Notes under the pieces: model-generated
The model's database searches: none
Told to the model about the DNA's origin: nothing
Seen by the model: only the letters and a program-made list of their open reading frames with translations
Shown here: positions 42,501 to 51,643 of the stretch, piece after piece
Layout of the letters: every line of letters begins with the position of its first letter
Position numbering within the stretch: the first letter of the stretch is position 1
Origin: Desulfarculales bacterium UBA702
Lineage (GTDB): Bacteria > Desulfobacterota > Syntrophobacteria > Syntrophobacterales > Syntrophobacteraceae
Assembly (NCBI GenBank): GCA_002298165.1
Contig: DBMI01000030.1
Span: 26,035 to 90,034 of the forward strand
DNA: 64,000 nt
Direction: 5' to 3'
Position numbers and translations under genes: made by a program

Positions 42501-43548
42501 AGTGCCAATTCCTAACAGTTTTACCCGATTTGTCGTTAATGTCGGAAATGAGACCAGAACTATGCAGGATCTCATAAGTTCTATCCGGATTATTGTGAAC
42601 CTGTTCTCGGATGTTAGTAACTCCTCCACTCGTAGTGATTGTGACGATTCTTCCAGTTTTACCATCAGTTATTGTCAGATCACTACCATTCTGTGTTATA
42701 TTGATCAGGTTACCATTCCTATCTTTAATGCTGGTAAGCTTTCCATTCGGATCAAACCCGTACTCCAGCCTGTATTTGGTCTTCCTCAAATAATTTCCAT
42801 AACTATCCTTTGTGATTTCCGAGCTGTCCTTGCCTTGGGCTCCAGCGTGGTATGCGCCGTTTTGATCTGGGGTAAACAAAGTCAAAGTTCCATCACCTGA
42901 TTTTAGGAAGAGCGATCCATCGGCATTTGGAATGATCAGGATATTGAAATCATGGGTCCAGCCAGTCCCAAATGGTCCATTATAGGTATCAAGGCTATTG
43001 TAGGTGAGAGTAAGGGGGCCTACCTGTTGAGAATGGCGGATATTACCGTTTCTAAGATCAATGGATGATCCCCCACAGGTGAAAAACTGTGGTTCTGGGA
43101 TTGTCTGTTCTCCATTAGAGGTTTCCGCACCCGAAGCATCGGAAGAACCTGAACCTTCCATCACGGGAACCACGGGGCATACATTGTTATGAGAATAGAA
43201 AAACAAGGGATGATTATAGCTCGATCCATCCCTCGCGTGCCATGTAATACCATACCAGCAATACTCATACGTCCAATGAACACAACAATCATCAGTATTT
43301 GACGGTTTTGCCGCCCGGCATGCGTCGATTGCGTTCTGCCAGCCACCATAATACCCCACAATTCCATAAGGGTACCCCGTAGGCTCAGCAGTGTCCGGCG
43401 CTCTTGTGTATTCCACTGTCGGGTATGAGGGCCACCAATTGGGGTCCTCTGCTTTGCCGGATTCTGACACTAGTAAAATTAAGATCATTACAGCAAAAAA
43501 TAAGCTGAACCGCCAATGAAATTGGGGTGACCTTGAATAAGGCTTCAT
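39514..43548 (-). CDS. Exported RHS-repeat protein with variable C-terminal domain
   Basis: A 1344-residue protein with signal peptide (FSLFFAVMILILLVSESGKA, about 14-33). DLRNGNIRHSQQVGPLTLTY and FGTGWTHDFNI are a DUF6531/RHS entry domain. Many YD repeats follow (YDAAGRLISFRNFNGITTTY, YDNANRLTKIESS). The RHS core ends with YYMRARYYDSAVGRFISEDP, followed by the conserved NPVMLIDPYGL, where the shell stops and a variable tail begins. The 170-residue tail ends with SLHHWLIPQRFSEVNAGFNY, whose His-His suggests a metal-dependent nuclease-like toxin, but this is unproven. GGAG seven bases before the ATG supports the start. Confidence 0.92.
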   Translation of the reverse strand: MKPYSRSPQFHWRFSLFFAVMILILLVSESGKAEDPNWWPSYPTVEYTRAPDTAEPTGYPYGIVGYYGGWQNAIDACRAAKPSNTDDCCVHWTYEYCWYGITWHARDGSSYNHPLFFYSHNNVCPVVPVMEGSGSSDASGAETSNGEQTIPEPQFFTCGGSSIDLRNGNIRHSQQVGPLTLTYNSLDTYNGPFGTGWTHDFNILIIPNADGSLFLKSGDGTLTLFTPDQNGAYHAGAQGKDSSEITKDSYGNYLRKTKYRLEYGFDPNGKLTSIKDRNGNLINITQNGSDLTITDGKTGRIVTITTSGGVTNIREQVHNNPDRTYEILHSSGLISDINDKSGKTVRNWHFEYYDHTSKIHYKRDPSLNIWTYEYYNDSTYHVYGKFKSVTYPSSDPNITITKSVTSYDSVNHKTYVTEGDGSPWIYEYYPQSYLPYKITDPFGYSTTYYYNSNVLSRVDYSADSTYESYTPISDGYTYRDRSGIETTYHFDPAPEKGGEGKRVTEIEDSTGKSSELRYDAKGNLWTFKDRTNVKTTFDRDAQGNIQYAYLNDQFNKKFEFHYLNGQVDWMKDPDGNQSTIQRSNNIVAVTDPLGHSTEYVYDNNGEDLRHILQYPGTTTLTTTFEHDSNGNISSVTDANGNPSTDFQHNYLGQLSQIKDAMGHVSKFNYSGCSSCGSEGEKITSVTLHGSSTEDAFSTTSYAYNWDTANHAYRTTINDPLGKHTEIAYYPATRKQVATDRNDEHEPVTYKYTPVGNLDYISYQDQIKVQTHYNNLGRLDWITDSLGTANFVYDDEGRIKDYTDANNFALHYEYDAVGNLSRIIYPDGQKVQYCYDNQNRLKRVLAGPDDCSVEEALYAQDQQAVYAYDAAGRLISFRNFNGITTTYGYDNANRLTKIESSVASFIFDGPNDLDANGNIKNMTETVPLTGMPAVAGQTIYGYNPQKNRLNSAGGESYDYDDEGQLFNKSIGQESTVYTFDYNHRLTGIGGATSFSYDGLGNRLSVTRGATTTRYIYDPYGNLLAEADATGITRKYIYGKGLISMATVGQNATTYCYHFNPTGSTMALTGTDQTVVNSYYYDPFGQILNQQEGFTQPFKFVGQYGVMAEPDGLYYMRARYYDSAVGRFISEDPLGFGGGDVNLFAYAGNNPVMLIDPYGLWALGDPLPQWLVDGASGFGDTLSFGGTRWVRKQMGTNGVIDNCSGAYQNGELGATALSIAFGGAHLGRNALYQMGKSGGLGARVLRGSGRLLSDGRTWNSVRDTWSLAAGNGERWLASNGQSLHHWLIPQRFSEVNAGFNYLPLSSGFNSWLNGSTAARVATEWGLRTTILGIYGAPITAGSLNGN

Positions 43549-43607
43549 GTTTGCTCCAATTGACCTTGTTTGAACTTTATGCGTATCCGGCAGTCTCTTC
43601 CCGATTT

Positions 43608-44636
43608 CTATTTCCCCAAAACAGCTTGCAGCCTAGTAGGCATTGGCTGAATTGTGTAGGCTTCCGGTATTTTCAAAGAACTGTGTTGTTGTTTTAAACT
43701 GGTCAAGTCTTGTTGGAGTGCCAACTTTGCGTTATCGTTTGCACTGGAAATTTCTAGAGTCTTTGCGTCAATTTTGGCGGCAATGATAGATTTGGCATCG
43801 ACCAAGGCTTGCCGATTAGCGTCCAGTTCTTGCTTAATCCTGCCCTGTTCTTCTTCCCATGATAGCTGCGTTAGTTTCTCAGCGGTTCTGGCTTCGTATT
43901 CAGCAAAAGTTTCTTTGATGACACAGACCCGCTGGTCCTTGGAAAGTAAACTTTTCTCGGCATCGGTCATGCCGGACAGCCTGGCAGCTCGCGTTTGATT
44001 GGTGTAGCGCACGTATCCGAGAAAATACTGTACCTCCTTTACAATCATCGGCATGTTGTCTTCCGGGTCGTAGAGGAACTCAGGAGCATCGTTTGCATGA
44101 GGTGAAATTAATGTTTCGTGCCCATATCCATCAAAGACATGCATTTGGGTGAAATTAAATCCTGGATCTTGCATTGCATAGAATCCAGCGTAGCCGCTAT
44201 ACGTAGTTGGTTTTGTGCCATTGCCAAATATGAGGGATGAAGTTCCTCCTGTGCCTGTCGACGTGCCGATTCCCACGTTCCCGCCTGATTTTATTACAAC
44301 CAACCCTGTTGGACTTGCATTGTTTTCCCTAAACAGGATATCTTTTCCGGTTGGACGGTTTATGTAGAGATTCTGGTCTGTCGGGCTGCTAGTCAGATTG
44401 TAATTAGTAGTTGACAGAGTACCATTGAGAGATATGGCTGAATAATTGAGACTAAAACCCGCTGGCCCGAAAAGTATTTGCCCAGTCCCTTCGCCAGCCA
44501 ATGAAAGTTTCGCTGTTGGAGTTGGCACTCCGATACCGAGCTTCCCGTTCACTATTAAATCCCCATTACCAGCGTAGGATAGTTCTGTGATCAGAATAAT
44601 CAGTGAAATTAGCAGTAATTTGGCTGTAATCTTCAT
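43608..44636 (-). CDS. Exported tail-fibre-like protein with C-terminal coiled coil
   Basis: A 342-residue exported protein. Signal peptide KITAKLLLISLIILITELSYAG. The N-terminal half has the tail-fibre repeat style LIVNGKLGIGVPTPTAKLSL and KSGGNVGIGTSTGTGGTSSL. Residues about 240-320 are Glu/Lys/Gln-rich and should form a long coiled coil (AEYEARTAEKLTQLSWEEEQ ... KLALQQDLTSLKQQHSSL), for trimerisation. GGGGGAG precedes ATG 44636 closely. It sits between the RHS gene and a small FnIII protein on the same strand, so it may be part of a surface or secreted complex. Peptidase-type tail chaperone motifs were not seen. Confidence 0.7.
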   Translation of the reverse strand: MKITAKLLLISLIILITELSYAGNGDLIVNGKLGIGVPTPTAKLSLAGEGTGQILFGPAGFSLNYSAISLNGTLSTTNYNLTSSPTDQNLYINRPTGKDILFRENNASPTGLVVIKSGGNVGIGTSTGTGGTSSLIFGNGTKPTTYSGYAGFYAMQDPGFNFTQMHVFDGYGHETLISPHANDAPEFLYDPEDNMPMIVKEVQYFLGYVRYTNQTRAARLSGMTDAEKSLLSKDQRVCVIKETFAEYEARTAEKLTQLSWEEEQGRIKQELDANRQALVDAKSIIAAKIDAKTLEISSANDNAKLALQQDLTSLKQQHSSLKIPEAYTIQPMPTRLQAVLGK

Positions 44637-44859
44637 TGCTCCCCCAATAATTTCCGAAAAGACAGGTAAACTGTGAAATGGTACATTCCAGTACATTCTC
44701 TTAGAGTCACTCAGCTGTTTCTATCATTAGCTTGCGGGTACTCCGTATATGAAGTCTGCATATTTGATTGGAATCAAAAGTGGGATGCGTCAGTCCGACC
44801 GACCTTTGTCGTTCAAAAAATATATCGCCATCGGCACCAATGGCATCTTTAAACTTAGG

Positions 44860-45597
44860 CTAATTGCTTATAATCAGATTGCCCAGTGTAACAGTCCCAC
44901 TGATAATAGTAATCGATCCGGTAAGAGTTGACATACCTGATGCCGAACTGAAATCACAGTTGTATCCTCCTCCACTAATATTTACAGAAATGTCCTTGTT
45001 GGCAACTAGACTATCCGAAAGCTGAACTTGGGTTTGAAACATGTTGGTGTTTTGGGCCGCATTGTAAGCACTCTGGAGAGTTGAATATAAAGCAGAGGTC
45101 GATGTGTTCTTAACGGGAGGCGAAGCTGGCGCGGTGCTGATAGACTGGACGGTAGACTGCCTTTCAGCTCCGTGCTCATCAACTGCTTTTACGAACCAGT
45201 AATAAGTGGTCCCGCAGTCCAGATTTTGAACCGTATAGGTTGTCTGCCCGATTGCGACGATTTCGGTTGCAGGGTTTTGGGCAGTGCCGAAATATAGATG
45301 GTATGTAACGGCATCTCCATCGGGGTCTCCGCCAGTCCACGAAATGTCGGCACTTGTCTGGTTGATGGTTATTGTGCCAGGATTGGGCTGATTGGGAGAA
45401 TTGTCAAAAAACGAGCTGAGCCTGTTGCCGATCTCATCATAAGTGTATTGAATGAATGAGCCGTCATCATAGACAACCTTCCACAAACGGTTCAACTCAT
45501 CGTAATGAAGAGATGTTTCACCAATGGCCATGGCATTTGCCGCTGAAGCCAGAAAAGCAACCAACAAGAATATAATAGACTTTCTCTTGCATCTCAT
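44860..45597 (-). CDS. Exported protein: one RHS-type repeat plus fibronectin III domain
   Basis: A 245-residue exported protein. Signal peptide KSIIFLLVAFLASAANAMA. Residues about 28-60 contain a single RHS/YD repeat, LHYDELNRLWKVVYDDGSFI then YTYDEIGNRLSS. Residues 70-160 form a fibronectin III-like domain (NPGTITINQTSADISWTGGD, then TYTVQNLDCGTTYYWFVKAV). The last 80 residues are Ser/Thr/Asn-rich beta strands (STSALYSTLQSAYNAAQNTN). CGAGGTGATAAT gives a strong start. It is the first gene of the RHS cluster. A similar short YD protein may act as an adhesin. Confidence 0.8.
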   Translation of the reverse strand: MRCKRKSIIFLLVAFLASAANAMAIGETSLHYDELNRLWKVVYDDGSFIQYTYDEIGNRLSSFFDNSPNQPNPGTITINQTSADISWTGGDPDGDAVTYHLYFGTAQNPATEIVAIGQTTYTVQNLDCGTTYYWFVKAVDEHGAERQSTVQSISTAPASPPVKNTSTSALYSTLQSAYNAAQNTNMFQTQVQLSDSLVANKDISVNISGGGYNCDFSSASGMSTLTGSITIISGTVTLGNLIISN

Positions 45598-46518
45598 ATT
45601 ATCACCTCGGAAATTTTCGTGCTATTTTATATAAAAGGAAATAGTCATTACACAATCAAGAACCATTAGCTAATCACAGACATGCATTGAGTCTCATGGC
45701 TGCTTTACATACTATTCCATTCTGGATCCATTGTCCTTTTGGTCAACAGATACCAGCTTTATAGCAAGCCAATTGTAGATATATATTATACCAATGGGGA
45801 GTTTTTTCCGAGGTAGGCTATCACACATCTAAATTCGTGTGAAGTGAAAAGCATCGAATGTATCGTCCGACTATGAAGGCTTTCATATCATTACACCAAA
45901 GTCTCTGTTGTATTCAATCTATATTCTATGTCGCCCAAGAATCACTATCTGAATTTCCATCTATGCTGCTTCTCTAGTGAATCCATATCATAATGAAGGA
46001 AGAGTGGTTCTAGGTCAGCCGTTTACTCACATATTATTTCGATTCAATTGCATTTTTTCGTGCGGCTGGAAATGAATCGTTACCGAACTACTAAAACCGC
46101 TGGGGCCTTTCTTTTGGTACGCAGGGTTGGACAGGCGGGGGCTGTTGGTACCTCAGTCACAGCATCCGTCGAGGGGAAAAGATCGCAAAAAGATCTTGTG
46201 ATCCCTTAGCGTTTTTTGGGCGGGAATGACTTTATACGAGGTCCATTTGAATCCACTTGGCTTGGCTTTACCAAAAAGGCTGTTTGCGCAACAAGCCCCG
46301 TTATCGTGCCACCGCCGGATACCGCAAACTGAACGTGAGCACGAAAATCTTTGTTCATCCGACAGCATCTCGCCTTTGACAGTTTTGCATGCGGAAATAT
46401 TTCGAGACATCCTCCAAGCATCACCGCCATTTCAATGCTTTCCGTTAAATGCTATATTTTCGGCCATTGAAGGGGAAAACCCCGGGGCTTGACGAAAATA
46501 TCATTCAAAGGGTGGTAA
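45598..46518. other. Intergenic region upstream of the RHS cluster and HD gene
   Basis: About 920 bases between divergent genes. It is AT-rich up to roughly 46080, as the rest of the island, and becomes GC-rich afterwards. The open frames around 46150-46490 lack ribosome-binding sites. The island boundary probably lies here. No tRNA or attachment site was recognised. Confidence 0.4.
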
Positions 46519-47712
46519 ATGATCACAAAAGGTTTACTCGACAAACTCTACGAGGCGGCAAGTATCCAGAGGTGGAACGACCATGTGCGGCCGGTCGAAT
46601 TTACGGAACTCGACAAACAGGCGCACAAGATGATCCTGGCGTACGTGCTGGCAAAACTTGAAGAGTCCGAGCGGCAGGCTGAAATCGATTGGCTAAAGCT
46701 CATAGAAGGCGGCATATTTGAATTCTTCCCGCGCATCATACTGACCGACATCAAGGCGCCGGTTTTCCATAAGTTGATGAGCCGCAAGGGACATGAAATA
46801 AATGCGCTGGTTTTCAAAAAGCTGGAGCCTGACATTCGAGACCTGCGGGGCGATTTTAGTGAAAAATTCAAAAACTATCTTCTTGATGACGGGTATGCGC
46901 GCTTTGAAAAGCGCATCCTTAAGGCCGCCCATTACCTCGCTACAAATTGGGAGTTCCAGATCATCTATAACACCGCCCCATTCGTTTACGGCATAGACAA
47001 GACCAAGGAAGAGATCGAAAACCAGATAGAGGACCACTACGATCTGATCGGTGTTCAAAAGATTTCTCTTAGAAAAAAATCCTTCGGGTTCATCGACCTT
47101 TGCGCGCAGCTCAGATTTCAGCAAAGATGGGCGCATTCTCAACGCGTCCCCAAAACCTCGGTACTTGGGCACATGATGATAGTCGCGATGATGTCTTATT
47201 TTTGCTCGATCCAGATGAACTCATGCCCCCGGCGCATTTGTAACAACTTTTTTTGCGGCCTCTTCCATGACCTGCCCGAAGTCCTTACCCGAGACATCGT
47301 CTCGCCTGTAAAAACAGTAGTCGAGGGCCTGGACGCGATTATCAAGGAATACGAGAGGATGCAATTCGAGGAACGAATTTTACCCCTGCTCCCATCGCCA
47401 ATTCGCGAGGAATTGATCTATTTTATCGAGGATGAGTTTTCAAACCGCATAAAAGAGGGCCACAAGGTTAAAAAAGGAATTTCAGGAAAGGATATGTTGG
47501 AACTCTATAATGAAGACCGTTTCTCGCCAATCGATGGAGACCTGATAAAAGCTTGTGACAAGCTCGCCGCATTTATTGAAGCATCCCTTTCAATAAGTCA
47601 CGGCATAAAGTCGCACCACCTTGTAGAGGGCAAAGATCTGATTTATCAAAAATACAAGGATGAGCGTCCAGGCGGGATCGATTTCCGAGAGCTGTTCGAC
47701 TATTTTTCCTGA
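46519..47712 (+). CDS. HD-domain phosphohydrolase-like protein
   Basis: A 397-residue soluble protein with HD-type metal motifs. In the C-terminal half GHMMIVAMMSYFC and CGLFHDLPEVLTRDIVSP give His, His-Asp and Asp ligands, and DLIKACDKLAAFIEASLS the final Asp, as in YfbR-like HD_3 5'-nucleotidases. An N-terminal half (FTELDKQAHKMILAYVLAKL) resembles a degenerate second HD unit. It likely hydrolyses a nucleoside monophosphate or a cyclic nucleotide, but the substrate cannot be told. AAAGGGTGGTAA precedes the ATG. A SRPBCC gene follows after 137 bases. Confidence 0.8.
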   Translation: MITKGLLDKLYEAASIQRWNDHVRPVEFTELDKQAHKMILAYVLAKLEESERQAEIDWLKLIEGGIFEFFPRIILTDIKAPVFHKLMSRKGHEINALVFKKLEPDIRDLRGDFSEKFKNYLLDDGYARFEKRILKAAHYLATNWEFQIIYNTAPFVYGIDKTKEEIENQIEDHYDLIGVQKISLRKKSFGFIDLCAQLRFQQRWAHSQRVPKTSVLGHMMIVAMMSYFCSIQMNSCPRRICNNFFCGLFHDLPEVLTRDIVSPVKTVVEGLDAIIKEYERMQFEERILPLLPSPIREELIYFIEDEFSNRIKEGHKVKKGISGKDMLELYNEDRFSPIDGDLIKACDKLAAFIEASLSISHGIKSHHLVEGKDLIYQKYKDERPGGIDFRELFDYFS

Positions 47713-47849
47713 CATGCCGTCGAATGATTTTCTTTGCCGCACCATTGCGAGCCATTAACTTGAGTTATAGATGATAATTTTTTTGATGGATCGGAACAGC
47801 CGCTCGGCTTGTTCCAATCTTCAGAGTCTTAATAAGGGAGTTGAATTCA

Positions 47850-48314
47850 ATGCGAATAGTTGAACCAGTAAGGGTTGAAAGATCATATACCCAGAAACTC
47901 ATTGGAAAGCCCGATGCGATTTTCCCTCTGCTATGCCCCGTAAGAGAAGCGGAATGGGCTGAGGGGTGGGACCCCCTTTCCGTTTTCACCAAATCAGGTT
48001 TTGCTGAAAGAGACTGCGTTTTCACAACCGGAGACCAAGATCCCGATTCTATCTGGATCATTACCAAATTTGATTTGAACGATCATTGGCTTGAGATCGT
48101 GAAAGTCACTCCCGGCATGACGGTCGGCAGGATAAGAATAAAGCTCGATGAAAACGATACCGGAGGAACAGATGCCGAGGTGTGCTACATGTACACTGCC
48201 ATCAGCTCGGAAGGAGAGAATTTCGTTCGGGACTACTCCGAAGAGTTCTTTACAAAGTTTATGGAATTAACTGAATCAGCCTTGAATGATTTTCTCGTGA
48301 AAGAGCCGAATTAG
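47850..48314 (+). CDS. SRPBCC (START-like) domain protein
   Basis: A 154-residue single-domain protein of the Bet v1-like START superfamily. It starts MRIVEPVRVERSYTQKLIGK, has VREAEWAEGWDPLSVFTKSG at the opening of the ligand pocket, strands SIWIITKFDLNDHWLEIVKV, and a C-terminal helix FFTKFMELTESALNDFL. These proteins bind small hydrophobic ligands. The ATG at 47850 has AAGGGAG nine bases upstream; the TTG at 47841 abuts that site and is rejected. Ligand unknown. Confidence 0.75.
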   Translation: MRIVEPVRVERSYTQKLIGKPDAIFPLLCPVREAEWAEGWDPLSVFTKSGFAERDCVFTTGDQDPDSIWIITKFDLNDHWLEIVKVTPGMTVGRIRIKLDENDTGGTDAEVCYMYTAISSEGENFVRDYSEEFFTKFMELTESALNDFLVKEPN

Positions 48315-48351
48315 GACTGGCGTCAATCCGACTGCACACAGCGATAGATGC

Positions 48352-50481
48352 CTAGATCCCTGGACGCAACCTGATTCCAGGGTCGGTTTCCGCCTCCTTC
48401 TTCAAATAGTTCTCGATTTCCTCGGGCGGAACGGCGGGGCTGAAAAGATATCCCTGGACCTCATCGCAGCCCTGCTCCCGCAGGAACGAAAGCTGTTCCA
48501 GTGTTTCGACGCCCTCTGCCACAACCTTGAGATTGAGGGTGTGGGCCATCGCTATTATGGCAGCGGCAATCGCGGCGCCATCATGGTCTTCCGGTATACC
48601 CTTTATGAAGGAGCGATCGATTTTCAGCACATCCAGTGGAAAACGCCTGAGGTATGCAAGCGAAGAGTAGCCGGTTCCGAAATCATCTATGGCAAGCCCT
48701 ATTCCCATGGACTTCAGCTCCATCAGTATTTTCGCGGATACCTCCATGTTCTTCATTATCGAGCTTTCGGTGAGTTCCAACTCAAGGTGACCCGGGTCAA
48801 GCCCGGAGACTTCGAGCGCTTTTTTCACCATATTAACCAGACTGTGGCGCCTGAACTGCAAGCTGGATATGTTAACGGCCACTCGCCCCGGTTCAAGTCC
48901 CATATCCACAAGGGCCTTGTTGCGAATGCAGGCGGCACACATCACCCATTCTCCAATCGAGACGATCAGTCCGGTTTCTTCAGCGAGCGGGATAAAATCC
49001 AGAGGCTGGACAAGTCCCATCTGGGGATGATTCCAGCGAATCAGCGCTTCCATCCCTGCCATTTTGCCTGAGAGGAGACTGACCTGAGGCTGGAAATACA
49101 AAACGAATTCTTCCCTGTCCAGCGCCTTCCTCATGCTCGTCTCAAGCTCCAGCCTTTTGAACGACGATGCGTTCATGGACTCTGAATAAAACTGGAAATT
49201 ATTTCTGCCCTGCTCCTTGGCGTTATACATCGCCGAGTCGGCATTCTTGAGCAAACTGTCGGCGTTCTCGCCATCAAGCGGAAAGACGGTAATCCCCATG
49301 CTTGCCGTTACGAATACCTCGTGGCCCGCTACGATAAAGGGCCGCGACAGGCTCTCCATGATGCGTTTGGCAATCTTTCCCGTGTCCTGAACCTGCTTGA
49401 TTTCAGGCAAAAGGATCGTGAACTCGTCCCCTCCGAGCCTTGAGATGCTGCTGGTACAAATGTCGCTCACCTGCCGGGCGGTGCAATCACCCTTCCGGAT
49501 GCAATCCTGTATCCGATCCGCAACACCCTGGAGCAGGAGATCCCCAACATTGTAGCCCAGGGTGTCATTTATCCTCTTAAACCTGTCAAGATCCAGAAAC
49601 AAAGTGCTCACATAATGACCGTTTCTTCTGGCCTGATTGACTGCCTGGTCCAGGTGCTCCTTGAAGGAGTGCCGGTTGAGGAGTCCCGTGAGCGGGTCGT
49701 GGTAAGCCAGCAGGGCGATTCTTTCTTCAGTCACTTTGCGATCAGTGATATCCCTGACTATGGCCAGGGCCTCATCGGACCCATTGTTAACGATCCTCCA
49801 TTCGTAGTGGTGCGGGCCTTCGGGAAGATCGAGTTTATGCTCGAAAAACTGCATCTCTCCTTTAGAAAGCGCCAGGCCGAGGTGCTCCATAATCGGCTTA
49901 GAGACGTCATCCGGAAAAACCTGGTCGATTCTACGGTGCAATAATTTTTCGGGGGAAAAAACGTTGTAGTATGCGTTATGGAACTTCAAATCCTGGATGA
50001 TGCCGTCTTTTCCAACCTGAATGAGCAGGTCGGGAAGAGCATTTACAAGCGCACGGGTTTTAGCTTCGCTTTTGCGCAGGTTGTAGCTTATCAGGGTACC
50101 GCGCCACATGTAGCGCAGCCTGTGCTGAAGGATCGTCCAGTTGATCGGTTTTGTAATAAAATCCGTTGCGCCTGCCTGGTATCCTCGGTTGATGGAATCA
50201 ATGTCATCGAGGCCGGTCATCATAAGCACCGGAATGTGTTGACCCGCAGAGGATGATCTGATTTTTTCGCAGACGGCAAATCCATCCATTTTGGGCATGA
50301 CAACATCGAGAAGAATAATCCCCGGTTTGAAGCGCTCGAAAGCATCACAGCCCTCCAGGCCGTCAGATGCCTGTTCGACGATGAACCCGGCCTGCTCCAG
50401 CAATGATGATGTCATAAGACGCGTAGATCGGTCATCATCGATTACCAGGGCAACAGGACGCTCGTCCAATGCAACCTCCAC
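48352..50481 (-). CDS. Response regulator REC-PAS-GGDEF-EAL, c-di-GMP enzyme
   Basis: A 709-residue cytoplasmic regulator starting with GTG at 50481, two bases after the stop of the gene in front. Residues 1-125 are a receiver with phospho-Asp59 (IILLDVVMPKMDG). A PAS domain spans about 140-265. The GGDEF domain has the intact catalytic RLGGDEFTILL. The EAL domain keeps EALIRW, ELTESSIM, IDDFGTGYSSLAYL and EGVET, so both cyclase and phosphodiesterase activities are possible; one may dominate. It is the likely output of the kinase encoded at 51644. Confidence 0.93.
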   Translation of the reverse strand: MEVALDERPVALVIDDDRSTRLMTSSLLEQAGFIVEQASDGLEGCDAFERFKPGIILLDVVMPKMDGFAVCEKIRSSSAGQHIPVLMMTGLDDIDSINRGYQAGATDFITKPINWTILQHRLRYMWRGTLISYNLRKSEAKTRALVNALPDLLIQVGKDGIIQDLKFHNAYYNVFSPEKLLHRRIDQVFPDDVSKPIMEHLGLALSKGEMQFFEHKLDLPEGPHHYEWRIVNNGSDEALAIVRDITDRKVTEERIALLAYHDPLTGLLNRHSFKEHLDQAVNQARRNGHYVSTLFLDLDRFKRINDTLGYNVGDLLLQGVADRIQDCIRKGDCTARQVSDICTSSISRLGGDEFTILLPEIKQVQDTGKIAKRIMESLSRPFIVAGHEVFVTASMGITVFPLDGENADSLLKNADSAMYNAKEQGRNNFQFYSESMNASSFKRLELETSMRKALDREEFVLYFQPQVSLLSGKMAGMEALIRWNHPQMGLVQPLDFIPLAEETGLIVSIGEWVMCAACIRNKALVDMGLEPGRVAVNISSLQFRRHSLVNMVKKALEVSGLDPGHLELELTESSIMKNMEVSAKILMELKSMGIGLAIDDFGTGYSSLAYLRRFPLDVLKIDRSFIKGIPEDHDGAAIAAAIIAMAHTLNLKVVAEGVETLEQLSFLREQGCDEVQGYLFSPAVPPEEIENYLKKEAETDPGIRLRPGI

Positions 50482-50483
50482 GG

Positions 50484-51299
50484 TTATTCCCCCTTTTTCA
50501 GGAATGCCCTGAGAGCGTGCTGAACCTTTGCATATTCTTCTTCTATCCTGCCCACAAGCTTCACTGCACCCAGGGTCGATTTGGACCTGGCCAATGCTTC
50601 GGCTTCCCGGCAAAGCCCCGCCAGCACATTGGCACCCAGGTTTGCGCTTGACGATTTCAATGTATGCGCCGCTATTCCCAGGGACTCGGGTGCTTCTGAC
50701 TGGAGTGATCTTCGCAGATCTTCAACCAGTGAAGCCGAATCGGTTAAATAGATTTCGATAATGCTTTGCAGCGTAGAGGTTCCGGCATGTCCGAGAATTT
50801 GCCGCAGATTTTTGAGAACTTCAACGTCGATGGAAGGCGTAGCATTATCGATGGAAACCAGTTCTGCCCCGGGGACGGCCGTTCGAATCTGGCCCCCATG
50901 GTCTGAATCATTCTTTTCGGCAGGAACAAGCCAACGTGTAAGGATACCGGATAGATCGCGCAGGCTGAATGGTTTCGCAAGGTAATCGTCCATCCCGGCA
51001 TCCCTGCACCGCTGCATCTCCTCATCGAGCGTGTATGCAGTCATTGCGATTACCGGGGTCCTGTGCTGCTGTCCCTTTTCGCACTCCCTGATCTTCCTGG
51101 TGGCTTCCCATCCGTCCATCTCCGGCATCTGACAATCCATCAGGATAAGGTCGAACCTGTCAAACTCGATAAGTCGAAGCGCTTCGAGACCGTTAGATGC
51201 AATCTCTACCCGACATCCGAAATTCTCCAGCATCGCCCGACCAACCTCCTGGTTGATCGGACCATCTTCAACGAGAAGCACTCTGGAGGAGAAATTCAT
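50484..51299 (-). CDS. REC-HPt phosphotransfer protein
   Basis: A 271-residue protein. Residues 1-125 form a receiver (VLLVEDGPINQEVGRAMLEN; phospho-Asp55 in LILMDCQMPEMDG; DDYLAKPFS). Residues about 160-271 form a histidine phosphotransfer domain with His212 in GIAAHTLKSSSANLG. It can carry phosphate from the hybrid kinase at 51644 to the REC-GGDEF-EAL protein. Start: ATG 51299 with AGAGGG at good spacing; the frame extends further upstream (to 51512) but those residues form no known domain. It is transcribed with the gene downstream. Confidence 0.88.
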   Translation of the reverse strand: MNFSSRVLLVEDGPINQEVGRAMLENFGCRVEIASNGLEALRLIEFDRFDLILMDCQMPEMDGWEATRKIRECEKGQQHRTPVIAMTAYTLDEEMQRCRDAGMDDYLAKPFSLRDLSGILTRWLVPAEKNDSDHGGQIRTAVPGAELVSIDNATPSIDVEVLKNLRQILGHAGTSTLQSIIEIYLTDSASLVEDLRRSLQSEAPESLGIAAHTLKSSSANLGANVLAGLCREAEALARSKSTLGAVKLVGRIEEEYAKVQHALRAFLKKGE

Positions 51300-51643
51300 A
51301 TTGCCCTCTGCAAGATAGGGAACTGCCAGGCTTTGGGCATATCCGCCCAATCCCGGATTCTTCATCCTAAAAGCTTCATAGATTCCCGAGCTGTAAAGAA
51401 AATCACCTTGATCCCCATCCAGGCCAACCAATTGGGATCTGAATGAACTGCTTTCTTCCTGTAATCGACATTCTGCGGGAAAATCATGAGTACCTAAAAA
51501 AATGAATGTCAAACGGATGAAGGGTTTTTAGTAATGTATGTTCGAAATGATTCCGATTGGAAAATTGACATAAACTTTCATCTTAAACTACTTGGTTATA
51601 GAGCAAGTCAGCAGCCTGCATCAGCTTTAAGGGAGTGCCAAAG

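Noticed and set aside
46153..46492. Short frames on both strands before the HD gene
   Set aside because: They overlap each other, lack start sites and resemble nothing.
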